From CAVVSD01 sp963837655 (GTDB taxonomy: Bacteria > Actinomycetota > Thermoleophilia > Solirubrobacterales > Solirubrobacteraceae): DNA of 64,000 nt. Positions 15,830 to 24,061 of this stretch are shown piece by piece. The stretch is taken from assembly GCA_963837655.1 (NCBI GenBank), contig CAWIOK010000006.1, positions 372,001 through 436,000 on the forward strand, given 5' to 3'. The translations under genes were made by a program, and so were the position numbers. Position 1 is the first letter of the stretch. Each line of letters starts with the position of its first letter. Under the pieces are notes generated by a model that saw nothing but the letters and a program-made list of their open reading frames with translations, had not been told where the DNA came from and searched no databases.

Positions 15830-17296
15830 CTACGTCGGGATGGAGATGGGGTGCGTCGGCGCACCGCCACCGGCGAGCGGCCAGCGTGGGTAGCTCAGCT
15901 GCCCGTCGGGCTTCGCGAACGGCGCCCAGCTCGTGCCCGCGGGCACGAAGTCCGGGCAGGTGCGCGAGTCCGGGTTCGGCAGGCAGGGGTTGTACGGCTG
16001 GACCCACCGGCCGGTGCTGACGCTCGTCGGGTTCCCGTTCTTGTCCCACTCCTGGCTGCCGCGGATCTGCTCCTCGGCGTTCCAGTAGTCGTCGTGGTCC
16101 TGGTCGTCCATGCCGTCGTAGATGCCGTCGCCGTCGGTGTCGGCGTCGAGCCAGTTCGTGCCGGGCCACGTCACGTTGGTGAAGGGCATCTCGGTGTCGT
16201 AGTTCGCGGCCCACCAGCCGACACCCGACAGCCGCCCGGTCAGCTCGTTGTTGTTGGACAGCATGTCCCCGTCCTCGTCGCGCTCGCCGTCGCTGAGGCA
16301 GCCGTTGCCGCTGGCGTCGAGGAGGTCGGCGTAGGCCTGGGGGAACGGCGCGCGGGCGGCCGGGATCGGCATGCCGACGCAGCTGTCGGCCACCGGGTCC
16401 TGGCTGGACTTCAGGCCGCCGGAGTACCACATGCCGGCGACGGTCAGGCTGTGCCCGGGGTGCTGCGCCCAGGCCTTGTACTCCAGGCTGTTCGGGATCC
16501 AGTCGCCGTCGAAGTCGATGTTGCCGTCCGAGCCGTCGAGCGGGTTCGGGTACGGGACCTTCCACGGGTACGGCGTCGCCGGCGCGCAGGGCGTCGGGTA
16601 CCCGGGCACGTTGCAGCCGGCGTTGTTGAGGTCGATCGCGGACTGGTACTCCCAGCCGTCGGTCATGCCGTCGCCGTCGGTGTCCGGGTTGCAGGGGTCG
16701 AGCTTGAGCGAGACCTCGAGGCTGTCGCTCAGCAGGTCGTTGTCGTCGTCGGGGTCGACGGAGTTGCGCAGACCGTCGGCGTCGCAGTCCGGGTCGGTGG
16801 AGACCGGCGTCGTCACCTGCGCGCCCGCCGAGGTCGTGATCTTCACGCCCGTGCCCGGGCTGGCGGACCCGGCGCCGGGCTCGCTGATGACCGGGGAGAG
16901 CTTGGTCGCGGTGAACGCGCGGCCGAAGCGCGCGGACAGGACGCGAAGGCGGAAGCGCGTCGGGCGCGCCGTGCCGCTGGTCTGGCGCGACAGGTACTGG
17001 GAGAGCTTGGCCGGGATCGCCAGCCGGATCTGCGTCGCGGTGGCGTTCGCCGCGGTGACGAACACCGCGCGCTGACCGTCGCGCTTGAACACCACCGTGT
17101 TCTTGGCCTTGCCGGCGCGGAAGCCCCTGCCGCGGATGGTGAGCTGGTCGCCGATGGCAAGGTTCAGCGGGGCGACGCTGGTGACCGTCGGCACGGACGA
17201 CGTGCGCGCGGTGGCGGCGCCGGCGGTGGCGGCCGGGAGGGCCACCGCGAACGCGAAGAGGGCAAGAGCGAGCGTGCGTGCGGTCTTCAGGATCAT
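15830..17296 (-). CDS. Secreted IPT/TIG plus thrombospondin type-3 repeat protein
   Basis: 488 residues. Signal peptide about 1-28 (LALALFAFAVALPAATAGAA). An IPT/TIG-like beta domain at about 35-130 (VTSVAPLNLAIGDQLTIRGRGF) is followed by at least five calcium-binding TSP3-type motifs: DPDCDADGLRNSVDPDDDND, NPDTDGDGMTDGWEY, NIDFDGDWIPNSLEYK, ERDEDGDMLSNNNE and DADTDGDGIYDGMDDQDHDD. Expected to be exported and Ca-stabilised. It sits between cpaB and tadA, where a pilin or assembly factor might be expected, so it could be the secreted or surface cargo of the Tad system; that is inference. The ATG at 17296 gives the signal peptide. Confidence 0.82.
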   Translation of the reverse strand: MILKTARTLALALFAFAVALPAATAGAATARTSSVPTVTSVAPLNLAIGDQLTIRGRGFRAGKAKNTVVFKRDGQRAVFVTAANATATQIRLAIPAKLSQYLSRQTSGTARPTRFRLRVLSARFGRAFTATKLSPVISEPGAGSASPGTGVKITTSAGAQVTTPVSTDPDCDADGLRNSVDPDDDNDLLSDSLEVSLKLDPCNPDTDGDGMTDGWEYQSAIDLNNAGCNVPGYPTPCAPATPYPWKVPYPNPLDGSDGNIDFDGDWIPNSLEYKAWAQHPGHSLTVAGMWYSGGLKSSQDPVADSCVGMPIPAARAPFPQAYADLLDASGNGCLSDGERDEDGDMLSNNNELTGRLSGVGWWAANYDTEMPFTNVTWPGTNWLDADTDGDGIYDGMDDQDHDDYWNAEEQIRGSQEWDKNGNPTSVSTGRWVQPYNPCLPNPDSRTCPDFVPAGTSWAPFAKPDGQLSYPRWPLAGGGAPTHPISIPT

Positions 17297-17367
17297 GGCT
17301 GCTTCGGTGATCGGCTCCGTCGACGGCCGTTTGAGAATCCGCTCCGCGGGTTGGACACACGTCCGGC

Positions 17368-18060
17368 TCAGGAGGCGTCGAGCAGCGCGTCGGCCGACAT
17401 CCCGGCCTTCCCGCGGCGTCGATCGCCGGGCGCGCGGGGCAGCAGCCGCAGCTCCCGTGCGAACGCCTGCGCGGCCGCGAGGTACACCGCCTGGCGCACG
17501 GTCACCCTCAGCGACGCCGCGACGCGGGCCGCGCCGTCGGACTCCGCCGCAGGAGCCGACGTGACCGCGAGGACAGCGACGTCCTCCAGCGCGAGCACGG
17601 TCCGGCCCGGTGCCCCGGGGCGGTCGTCGCGCGTCACGAGCACGTCGACGCGACCCCCGGGGACGACCTGCCCGGCCGGCGCGGCGGCCACCACCTCGGC
17701 CACGCGCTCCCCCACGCCGACCGCCGGGCCCGACGCGGCGGCGGCGCCCGGCGTGGCCACGAGCGCGGGGAGCAGCTCCTGACCGGCGGCGACATCCGCC
17801 GACAGCCGCATCCCGACGACGGCGGCCGGGTCCCCCACCGCGCCGCGCGGCGCGTAGCGCTCGGGCACCTCGCGCACCGAGAGCGCATCGCGCCTGATCG
17901 TGCTCCCCGCCGCGAGATCGGTGCGTGCGACGACGACGCCGACGCTCGGGCCGAGCCCCTCGCGCAGCGCCGACTCGCGTGATGCGACGTCGGACGCCGC
18001 CAGGCCGCCGAGCAACAGAGCGAGCCCGGCGAGCAGCAGCGCCCGGCGACGGCGCGTCAC
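17368..18060 (-). CDS. cpaB: CpaB/RcpC-like SAF-domain pilus assembly protein
   Basis: 230 residues. N-terminal membrane anchor (ALLLAGLALLLGGLAASDVA), then a SAF domain (VVVARTDLAAGSTIRRDALSVREVPERYAP) and a beta-clip (GQVVPGGRVDVLVTRDD), as in CpaB/RcpC proteins of Flp pilus operons. It is shorter than typical CpaB (about 250-300 residues). Coupled to the histidine kinase gene by a 4-bp overlap. Likely periplasmic/extracytoplasmic and interacting with the assembly machine. Confidence 0.8.
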   Translation of the reverse strand: MTRRRRALLLAGLALLLGGLAASDVASRESALREGLGPSVGVVVARTDLAAGSTIRRDALSVREVPERYAPRGAVGDPAAVVGMRLSADVAAGQELLPALVATPGAAAASGPAVGVGERVAEVVAAAPAGQVVPGGRVDVLVTRDDRPGAPGRTVLALEDVAVLAVTSAPAAESDGAARVAASLRVTVRQAVYLAAAQAFARELRLLPRAPGDRRRGKAGMSADALLDAS

Positions 18061-18767
18061 CGGGCGATCCCCAGCGCGGGGAGCTCCAGGCCGATGCGCG
18101 CACCCCGGGCCGACGGCGCAGGTGCGAGCCGGCCGCCGTGACGGCGCGCGACAGACGCAGCGACGGCGAGCCCGTGGCCATGTCGCGTCGCACCCTCGCG
18201 GCGACCGCTCAGCGCGAGGCTCCCCGCCGGCAGGCCCGGTCCCTCGTCGCTGACCTCGATGCGCACGGCGCCGCCTGCGAGGCGCGCCGAGAGCTCGACG
18301 CGACCACCGCCATGCTGCAGCGCGTTGACGATCAGGTTGCCGATCGCCTGGGCGAGCCGCAGGCGATCTCCCAGCACGTGGACGCCGGGCAGGTCCTCCC
18401 CCAACTGCAGATCAGCGCTCAACGCCCGTGCGACGAGCTCCCACACCGCGACCTGCTCGCCGAGCAGGTCGGCGACGGCGATCAGCTCCTCGCGCTGGGC
18501 GACGCGGCGACCGCCGGGTGCCGCGGCGAGGTCCTCCAGGGCCAGACCGGCCCGGCGCAGCTCGAGGTCGAGCGCGGCCACGCGGGCGGGCGGCGCCTCC
18601 CCGTGCATCGCGGACAGCGCGAGGCGCGCGGCGCCGAGCGGGCCGCGCAGCTCGTGGCAGGCGCGCGCGACCCGCACGGCCCGGCGCGCCTGCCGCGCAC
18701 GCAGGACGAGCACCACCGCGAGCCCGGTGAGCGCCAGGAGCCATCCGGCGGCGTGCACGGTGCTCAT
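18057..18767 (-). CDS. Membrane-anchored sensor histidine kinase, minimal input domain
   Basis: 236 residues. One N-terminal membrane helix (AAGWLLALTGLAVVLVL), then a HisKA-like phosphoacceptor (RACHELRGPLGAARLAL), N box (NLIVNALQHGGG), G1 (DEGPGLP) and G2-like RHGHGLAVAA of the HATPase domain. No extracellular sensor domain is present, so input probably comes from the membrane or from partner proteins such as CpaB. The gene lies between the response regulator and cpaB with 4-bp overlaps on both sides, tying this two-component pair to the Tad operon. Confidence 0.87.
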   Translation of the reverse strand: MSTVHAAGWLLALTGLAVVLVLRARQARRAVRVARACHELRGPLGAARLALSAMHGEAPPARVAALDLELRRAGLALEDLAAAPGGRRVAQREELIAVADLLGEQVAVWELVARALSADLQLGEDLPGVHVLGDRLRLAQAIGNLIVNALQHGGGRVELSARLAGGAVRIEVSDEGPGLPAGSLALSGRREGATRHGHGLAVAASVARRHGGRLAPAPSARGARIGLELPALGIAR

Positions 18768-19498
18768 GCCGCCTCCAGCAGCGACGGCGCGACGGGGTCC
18801 AGAAGCCGGTAGCCGATGCCCCAGACGTTCACGACGAAGCGGTCGCCGTCGACGCCGAGCTTGCGGCGCAGGCGGCAGGCGTGGGAGTCGATCGTCCTGG
18901 TTCGCCCCATGCTGCGGTAGCCCCAGACCGTCCGCAGCAGCTCCTCCTTGGACCACACGCGGGCGGGCTCGGCGGCCAGGACCCGCAGGAGCGCGAACTC
19001 CTTCTGGGACAGCGCCAGCGGCCTCCCGTGCAGCAGCGCGGTGTGCGCGGCCGGGTCGATCTCCAGCGCCCCCACCCGGATGCGCCCGAGCGACCTCCGG
19101 CCCCGGCACCGGCGCAGCAGCGCGTCGATCCGAGCCCGGACCTCCTGGTAGGAGAACGGCTTCGGCACGTAGTCGTCGGCTCCGGCGTGGAAGCCCCGAA
19201 GCCGGTCGACCTCGCCGTCACGACCGGTGAGCAGGAGCACCGGCGTCCCCGGGTCCATCCGGCTGGCGATGCCGTCGGCGGCGCGCAGCCGCCGCAGCAC
19301 GTCCAGTCCCGGCGCGTCGGGCAACCCGAGATCGAGCAGCACGATGTCCGGTGCCTTGGTCTCCAAGAGGCGCAGCGCGTCGCGCGCGCAGTCGCTGACG
19401 AGGACCTCGTAGCCGTCGGCGGTGAGGTTGTCGGCGAGGAACGTGCGGGTCGCGGAGTCGTCCTCGACGACGAGGATGGTGCAGGCGTCGTCGGTCAT
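18764..19498 (-). CDS. OmpR/PhoB-type response regulator
   Basis: 244 residues. Receiver domain with acidic pocket (VVEDDS), phospho-acceptor Asp in IVLLDLGLPDAPG, and Lys in YVPKPFSYQEV. The C-terminal winged helix (LALSQKEFALLRVLAAEPARVWSKEELL ... RTIDSHACRLRRKLG) is the Trans_reg_C DNA-binding domain. First gene of the leftward Tad operon and presumably its regulator. The start at 19498 leaves 51 bp to the divergent gene at 19550. Confidence 0.92.
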   Translation of the reverse strand: MTDDACTILVVEDDSATRTFLADNLTADGYEVLVSDCARDALRLLETKAPDIVLLDLGLPDAPGLDVLRRLRAADGIASRMDPGTPVLLLTGRDGEVDRLRGFHAGADDYVPKPFSYQEVRARIDALLRRCRGRRSLGRIRVGALEIDPAAHTALLHGRPLALSQKEFALLRVLAAEPARVWSKEELLRTVWGYRSMGRTRTIDSHACRLRRKLGVDGDRFVVNVWGIGYRLLDPVAPSLLEAA

Positions 19499-19549
19499 GC
19501 CACAACTAGGTCGCGCGGCGCAGGATTCGCCCCCCGGTAGGGTCGGCGC

Positions 19550-20497
19550 GTGCTGATCCTCAGCCGGTCCGAGGTCGAGCGGCTCCTCGACGTCGACGAG
19601 CTGATCGAGGCGCTCGCCGCCGCGATGTCCGATCTCAGCGCGGGACGGGCATCGTCGCCGCCGCGGGTCGCGGCGCAGGTCGCCGAGCGCGAGGCGTTCT
19701 TCGCCGCGATGCCGGCCTACCTGCCGTCCGCCCGTGCACTCACCAGCAAGCTCGTCAGCGTCTTCCCGCAGAACACGACGCTGCCGACCCACCAGGCGGT
19801 CATCGCAGCGTTCGATCCGGAGACGGGCGAGCCCACGGCCTTCCTCGACGGCACCGCCATCACCGCGGCGCGCACCGCGGCCGGCTCCGCGCTCGCGACG
19901 CGCCTGCTGGCCCGCGAGGACGCGACGACGCTCGCGATCCTCGGCACCGGCGTCCAGGCCCGCGCGCACGCAGAGGCGGTGACCCGCGTCCGCGCCTTCA
20001 CCGAGGTGCGCGTCGCCGGACGCGACCCGGCGAAGGCAGCGCGGCTCGCCGATGAGATCGGCGCCCGCGCCGTGAGGACCTTCGAGGAGGCGTGCGACGC
20101 CGCCGACGTCGTCTGCGCCACGACGCACGCCGACGAGCCGGTCGTCCTCCGCGCGTACCTCGCCCCCGGCGCCCACGTGACGTCCGTCGGCTACAACCCC
20201 AGCGGCCGCGAGGTCGACGACGCGACCGTCGCGGATGCGCTCGTCGCAGTCGAGTCGCGCGCGGCGGCGCTCGCGCCGGTGCCGGCCGGCTCCCCCGACC
20301 TCGCCGCGGCGGACCCCGCCGAGGTCGTCGAGATCGGCGAGCTGCTGGATGGACGGCGACCCGGCCGCACATCACCGGACGGGCTGACCCTCTACAAATC
20401 CGTCGGCGTGGCGGTGCAGGACGCAGCAGCAGCCGCGCTGGTGCTCCGTGCCGCCCTCGAGCAGGGCGCCGGGCTCGACGTCGACATCCAGGACTGA
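19550..20497 (+). CDS. Ornithine cyclodeaminase / mu-crystallin-family dehydrogenase
   Basis: 315 residues from a GTG. Family features: LDVDELIEALAAAMSDLS at the N-terminus, GEPTAFLDGTAITAARTAA (substrate/cofactor loop) and a Rossmann motif LAILGTGVQARAHAEAV, with the GYNPSGREVDD segment. The family includes NAD-dependent cyclodeaminases, ketimine reductases and alanine dehydrogenases; the actual substrate is unknown. It is followed by an acyl-CoA-dehydrogenase-fold monooxygenase 5 bp downstream, so the two are probably cotranscribed. Confidence 0.83.
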   Translation: MLILSRSEVERLLDVDELIEALAAAMSDLSAGRASSPPRVAAQVAEREAFFAAMPAYLPSARALTSKLVSVFPQNTTLPTHQAVIAAFDPETGEPTAFLDGTAITAARTAAGSALATRLLAREDATTLAILGTGVQARAHAEAVTRVRAFTEVRVAGRDPAKAARLADEIGARAVRTFEEACDAADVVCATTHADEPVVLRAYLAPGAHVTSVGYNPSGREVDDATVADALVAVESRAAALAPVPAGSPDLAAADPAEVVEIGELLDGRRPGRTSPDGLTLYKSVGVAVQDAAAAALVLRAALEQGAGLDVDIQD

Positions 20498-20502
20498 GAC
20501 AC

Positions 20503-21708
20503 ATGACGATCGCCACCCCTGACGTGACCCCGGACGAGCTGCTGCGTCGCGCCCGCGCGCTGCGCCCGCTGCTCACCGAGCGCGCAGCCGAGACCGAGGC
20601 GCTGCGCCGCCCGCCCGAGGACGTCCACCGGGCCGTCGACGAGGCGGGCTTCTACCGGCTGCTGATGCCCCGCCGCTACGGCGGCATCGAGACCGACATC
20701 GCGACCTACGCGCAGATCTGGATCGAGATGTCGCGCGGCGACATGTCGGCCGGCTGGTGCATGTGCCTGATGGCCAACCACGCACTGCAGGTCGGGTCCT
20801 GGTTCAGCGAGCAGGCGCAGGACGAGATCTTCGGCGGCGGCGGGAGCTTCCGCGCTCCCGCGGTGATCTTCCCGCTCAGCGGGCGCGCCCGGCGTACGGC
20901 CGGCGGCTGGGAGCTCAACGGTGCCGTCTCGTACTGCTCGGGCGCGCCGTACTGCACCCACTACCTCGGCCAGGCGCTGGCCGAGGACGGATCGCCGCTC
21001 GTCTTCGTCGCGCCGCGCAGCGCGTTCGAGGTCCTCGACGACTGGGGCCACCTGATCGGCCTGAAGGGCAGCGGCTCCAACAGCCTCGCGTTCGACGGCG
21101 CCGTCGTGCCCGCGCACTGGGTGCTGGAGAACACCTCGATGACCGACGTGGACGTCAGTCGCGGCACCCCCGGTCTGCACCTGCACGGCAACCCGATGTA
21201 CTCAGGCCGCACCGCCTGCTTCTTCTCGATCACGGTCGCCTGCACGATGGTCGGCGCGGCCCTCGGCGCCCTGGACGAGTTCGAGCGCATCCTGCGCACG
21301 CGCCCGACGACGCGCCCTCCGCTGCGGCCTCGTGTCGAGGACCCGGAGTTCCAGCGCTTCTTCGGCACGGCCCTGGGGAAGATCCGCGCGGCCGAGGCGG
21401 GCGTCGTCCGCGCCGCCGAGCTCCACACCGACAACTGCCGGGCCGCGGCCGAGGGCCAGCGGCCCTACACGTACGCCGACGACATGCTGGTCGGCGTCAT
21501 CGCGCGCGAGGCGGGCGCGGCGGCCTGGGACGCGGTCCAGACCTGGATCTACCGCTACGCCGGCTCCAGCGCCTCACGCGAGGGTGAGCGCCTCGAGCGG
21601 ATCTTCCGCGACATGGCGACCGGCTGGGGACATTTCCAGACCGCGAACGACACGTTCTTCCAGGGCGAGCTCGCCCGGGCCTACCTGGGGGTCGCCGCGC
21701 CGGACTGA
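20503..21708 (+). CDS. HsaA-like flavin-dependent monooxygenase (acyl-CoA dehydrogenase fold)
   Basis: 401 residues from the ATG at 20503. N-terminal helical domain (LRPLLTERAAETEALRRPPE ... GFYRLLMPRRYGGIE), a middle beta domain (GRARRTAGGWELNGAVSYCSGAPY) and a C-terminal helical bundle (IYRYAGSSASREGERLERIFRDM). The pattern fits the oxygenase component of two-component flavin hydroxylases (HsaA, HpaB-like, or DszC-like) rather than true acyl-CoA dehydrogenases, as it lacks their catalytic Glu context. A separate flavin reductase is needed and I see none nearby. Likely hydroxylates a phenolic or related substrate. Confidence 0.8.
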   Translation: MTIATPDVTPDELLRRARALRPLLTERAAETEALRRPPEDVHRAVDEAGFYRLLMPRRYGGIETDIATYAQIWIEMSRGDMSAGWCMCLMANHALQVGSWFSEQAQDEIFGGGGSFRAPAVIFPLSGRARRTAGGWELNGAVSYCSGAPYCTHYLGQALAEDGSPLVFVAPRSAFEVLDDWGHLIGLKGSGSNSLAFDGAVVPAHWVLENTSMTDVDVSRGTPGLHLHGNPMYSGRTACFFSITVACTMVGAALGALDEFERILRTRPTTRPPLRPRVEDPEFQRFFGTALGKIRAAEAGVVRAAELHTDNCRAAAEGQRPYTYADDMLVGVIAREAGAAAWDAVQTWIYRYAGSSASREGERLERIFRDMATGWGHFQTANDTFFQGELARAYLGVAAPD

Positions 21709-21765
21709 GCCCTCGGGTGCAACATCGCGTTCAACCCATCCGGCAGAGCAGGATCCGAACGTACG

Positions 21766-22239
21766 ATGCCGACGTTCATGGAGCGGCGCCGCGGCAACTA
21801 CGAATCGGGCGAGGACTTCGTACTCGAGTACGGGGAGCTTCGCTTCACCTTCAACGAGCGCGACTTCGGTGAGCGCTGCGAGCAGGCGGCGCTGAAGCTC
21901 GGCTTCGTGGCCGACCGCCTGGAGGACGAGGAGCTCGAGGACCTGGTGAACCTCGCCGTCAACGGCGAGATCCAGGACCCGGCATCCGAGCTGGGAGAGC
22001 ACGTCAACGACTGCTGGCCCGAGCTGTGCGGGCCGGCCGAGCGCTCGCTCGTGCACTGGCTGCGCCGGCTCGTGTTCCGCTCCGCCTGGCTGGACCAGCG
22101 TGTGAAGGAGGGCGAGCTCGACGTCGAGTACGACCCCGAGCAGAACACGTTCTCCTACGTCCAGCCCGACCGCGACGGCGAGCCGATCGAGCTCGCACCC
22201 GAGCCCTCCTGGGGCCGCGTCGCCTACCAGCCCCGCTGA
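21766..22239 (+). CDS. Hypothetical acidic protein
   Basis: 157 residues, very acidic, no signal peptide or membrane helix. Visible features are an N-terminal RRGNYESGEDFVLEYGELRF segment, Glu/Asp-rich helix (DRLEDEELEDLVNLAVNGE) and a Trp-containing helix (SLVHWLRRLVFRSAWLDQ). Two Cys (in CWPELCGP) are present. I do not recognise the family. It stands between the monooxygenase and MetE-like copy 3, with normal codon use for the region, so I take it as a real gene. Confidence 0.6.
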   Translation: MPTFMERRRGNYESGEDFVLEYGELRFTFNERDFGERCEQAALKLGFVADRLEDEELEDLVNLAVNGEIQDPASELGEHVNDCWPELCGPAERSLVHWLRRLVFRSAWLDQRVKEGELDVEYDPEQNTFSYVQPDRDGEPIELAPEPSWGRVAYQPR

Positions 22240-22260
22240 CGCGCCCCTAGCATCCAGGGC

Positions 22261-23382
22261 ATGTCCGAGAACACCCTGCCGCCATTCCGCGCCGACCACG
22301 TGGGCAGCCTCCTGCGCCCGGCCGCGCTGACGCAGGCGCGCGCCGACTTCAAGGCCGGGACGATCGACGCCGACGCCCTGAGGGCGGCTGAGGACGACGC
22401 GATCCGCGACGCGGTCAAGCTGCAGCACGACGTCGGCCTGCTGGACGCCACCGACGGAGAGTTCCGCCGCCACTCGTGGCACATGGACTTCATCCTCCAG
22501 CTCGGCGGCATCTCCGAGGGCGGCGGCGAGGCGCCGCACGTGCAGTTCAAGAACGAGGAGGGCGCGTACGACTACGCGCCCCCCGCCATGGCGATCGACG
22601 GCAGGATCACCCTGCGCGACACGATCTTCAAGGAGGCGTTCGCCTTCCTGCGCGACAACGCTGACGGCCAGGTCCCGAAGATCACGATCCCGTCGCCGAG
22701 CATGGTCCACTACCGCGGCGGCAACTCGTCGATCGACAGCTCCGTCTACCCCGACCTCGACCAGTTCTGGGCCGACCTCAGCGGGGCGTACGCCCAGGAG
22801 CTGCAGGGTCTGTACGACCTCGGGGCGCGCTACATCCAGCTCGACGACACGAGCCTCGCGTACGTCAACGACCCCGAGCAGCGCAGGCACATCGCCGACA
22901 TCGGCGGCGACCCCGAGCACCTGCACGAGCAGTACATCGCCAACATGAACCGCTCACTGGCCGGCAAGCCCGACGACCTGCGGATCACCACCCACCTCTG
23001 CCGCGGCAACAACCAGTCGATGTGGGCGGCCGAGGGCGGCTACGACTTCGTCGCCGAGGCGCTCTTCGGCGACCTGAACGTCGACGGCTACTTCCTCGAG
23101 TTCGACGACGAGCGCTCAGGTGGCTTCGAGCCGCTGCGCTTCGTGCCCGAGGGCAAGTACGTCGTGCTCGGTCTCGTGACGACCAAGAAGGCCGAGCTGG
23201 AGAGCAAGGACGAGCTCAAGCGCCGCATCGAGGAGGCGTCGAAGTACGTCCCGCTCGATCAGCTCTGCCTGTCGCCCCAGTGCGGGTTCTCCTCCACCGA
23301 GGAGGGCAACAAGCTGACCGAGGACGACCAGAAGGCCAAGCTCGCGCTCGTCGTCGAGACCGCCGCCGAGGTCTGGGGCTAG
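22261..23382 (+). CDS. MetE C-terminal-domain-like methyltransferase, copy 3
   Basis: 373 residues, stand-alone MetE barrel. Motifs: RADHVGSLLRPAALTQAR at the start, zinc ligands in THLCRGNNQS, EFDDERSGGFEPL and SPQCGFSSTEEGN. It shares long motifs with copy 2 at 5832. Located directly beside the PadR/LigM region, it might receive or donate the methyl group taken from methoxylated aromatics by the LigM-like enzyme through methyl-THF; that link is inference from position. No N-terminal MetE half. Confidence 0.86.
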   Translation: MSENTLPPFRADHVGSLLRPAALTQARADFKAGTIDADALRAAEDDAIRDAVKLQHDVGLLDATDGEFRRHSWHMDFILQLGGISEGGGEAPHVQFKNEEGAYDYAPPAMAIDGRITLRDTIFKEAFAFLRDNADGQVPKITIPSPSMVHYRGGNSSIDSSVYPDLDQFWADLSGAYAQELQGLYDLGARYIQLDDTSLAYVNDPEQRRHIADIGGDPEHLHEQYIANMNRSLAGKPDDLRITTHLCRGNNQSMWAAEGGYDFVAEALFGDLNVDGYFLEFDDERSGGFEPLRFVPEGKYVVLGLVTTKKAELESKDELKRRIEEASKYVPLDQLCLSPQCGFSSTEEGNKLTEDDQKAKLALVVETAAEVWG

Positions 23383-23397
23383 GCAACGGGTGCGCCG

Positions 23398-23982
23398 CTA
23401 GCCGAAGGCCCCGTCACGCGCCAGCTGCAGCCCGCGGCGCGCCCACGCGATCTCCATGTTCGCGCGGTCGACGAGACCCTCGTACGCGAAGACCTTGGCG
23501 GCGACCACCGCGTCGTGCTGCGGGGACGGGAGGCCGGCGAGGCGCTCGGCGAGCTGCGGGTCGTCACGGCGCTGCAGCGCGCCGATCATGCCGATCCACA
23601 GGCCGAGCCAGTCCTCCCAGTGGCGGACGTGCGCCTCGAGCTTGGCGCGCACGGCCGCCGGCGTTGCGAACTCGAGGTAGGCGGCCCACAGCCGGATGGG
23701 GTCGCGCTCACGCTGCACCGGCGCCATCGACGCGGCCTGATCGCGCAGCTCGCGCATGCCCTCGTCGGTGAGCCGGTATCTGCGCTTCGTTCCCCGGGGA
23801 CCCCGCGGCACCTCGTCCGCCGCGACGAGCCCTGCATCCTCCATGCGGCGCAGCTCGGGGTAGATCTGGCTGTGGGGCGCGTGCCAGATGTGGCCGACGG
23901 TGCTGTCGAACCGCTGCGTGAGGTCGTAGCCCGTTCGTGGGCCGGCGCTCAAAGTGGCAAGAATGGCGAAGCGAAGATTCAT
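23398..23982 (-). CDS. PadR-family transcriptional regulator
   Basis: 194 residues from the ATG at 23982 (an ATG at 24000 adds six residues). Winged helix: MNLRFAILATLSAGPRTGYD, then VGHIWHAPHSQIYPELRRME and the wing RGPRGTKRRYRLTDEGM, followed by a PadR C-terminal helical domain (Vir_act_alpha_C) for dimerisation and ligand sensing. PadR proteins typically sense phenolic acids. It is divergent from the LigM-like operon, and a perfect ATAC-type palindrome lies between them at 24015-24028. Confidence 0.9.
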   Translation of the reverse strand: MNLRFAILATLSAGPRTGYDLTQRFDSTVGHIWHAPHSQIYPELRRMEDAGLVAADEVPRGPRGTKRRYRLTDEGMRELRDQAASMAPVQRERDPIRLWAAYLEFATPAAVRAKLEAHVRHWEDWLGLWIGMIGALQRRDDPQLAERLAGLPSPQHDAVVAAKVFAYEGLVDRANMEIAWARRGLQLARDGAFG

Positions 23983-24014
23983 GGTCCGGGCGAGCGACAT
24001 TGTACGCCCATACC

Positions 24015-24028
24015 TGTATCTTGATACA
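24015..24028. promoter_or_regulatory. PadR operator, TGTATC-TT-GATACA
   Basis: A perfect 14-bp palindrome TGTATCTTGATACA in the divergent promoter between padR and the LigM-like gene. It matches the ATGTAT/ATACAT-type half-sites known for PadR proteins. A TACAAT sequence reading leftward at 24005-24000 could be the padR -10 box. Confidence 0.75.
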
Positions 24029-24061
24029 TGTCTGCTGTCAGCGAGAGGAGAGTCTCCACCG

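Noticed and set aside
12711..17782. Very long open frames on the plus strand across the leftward Tad operon (over 1000 codons)
   Set aside because: Their translations are Arg/Pro/Ala-rich without domains and mirror the third-position GC bias of the real minus-strand genes; they are antisense shadows.
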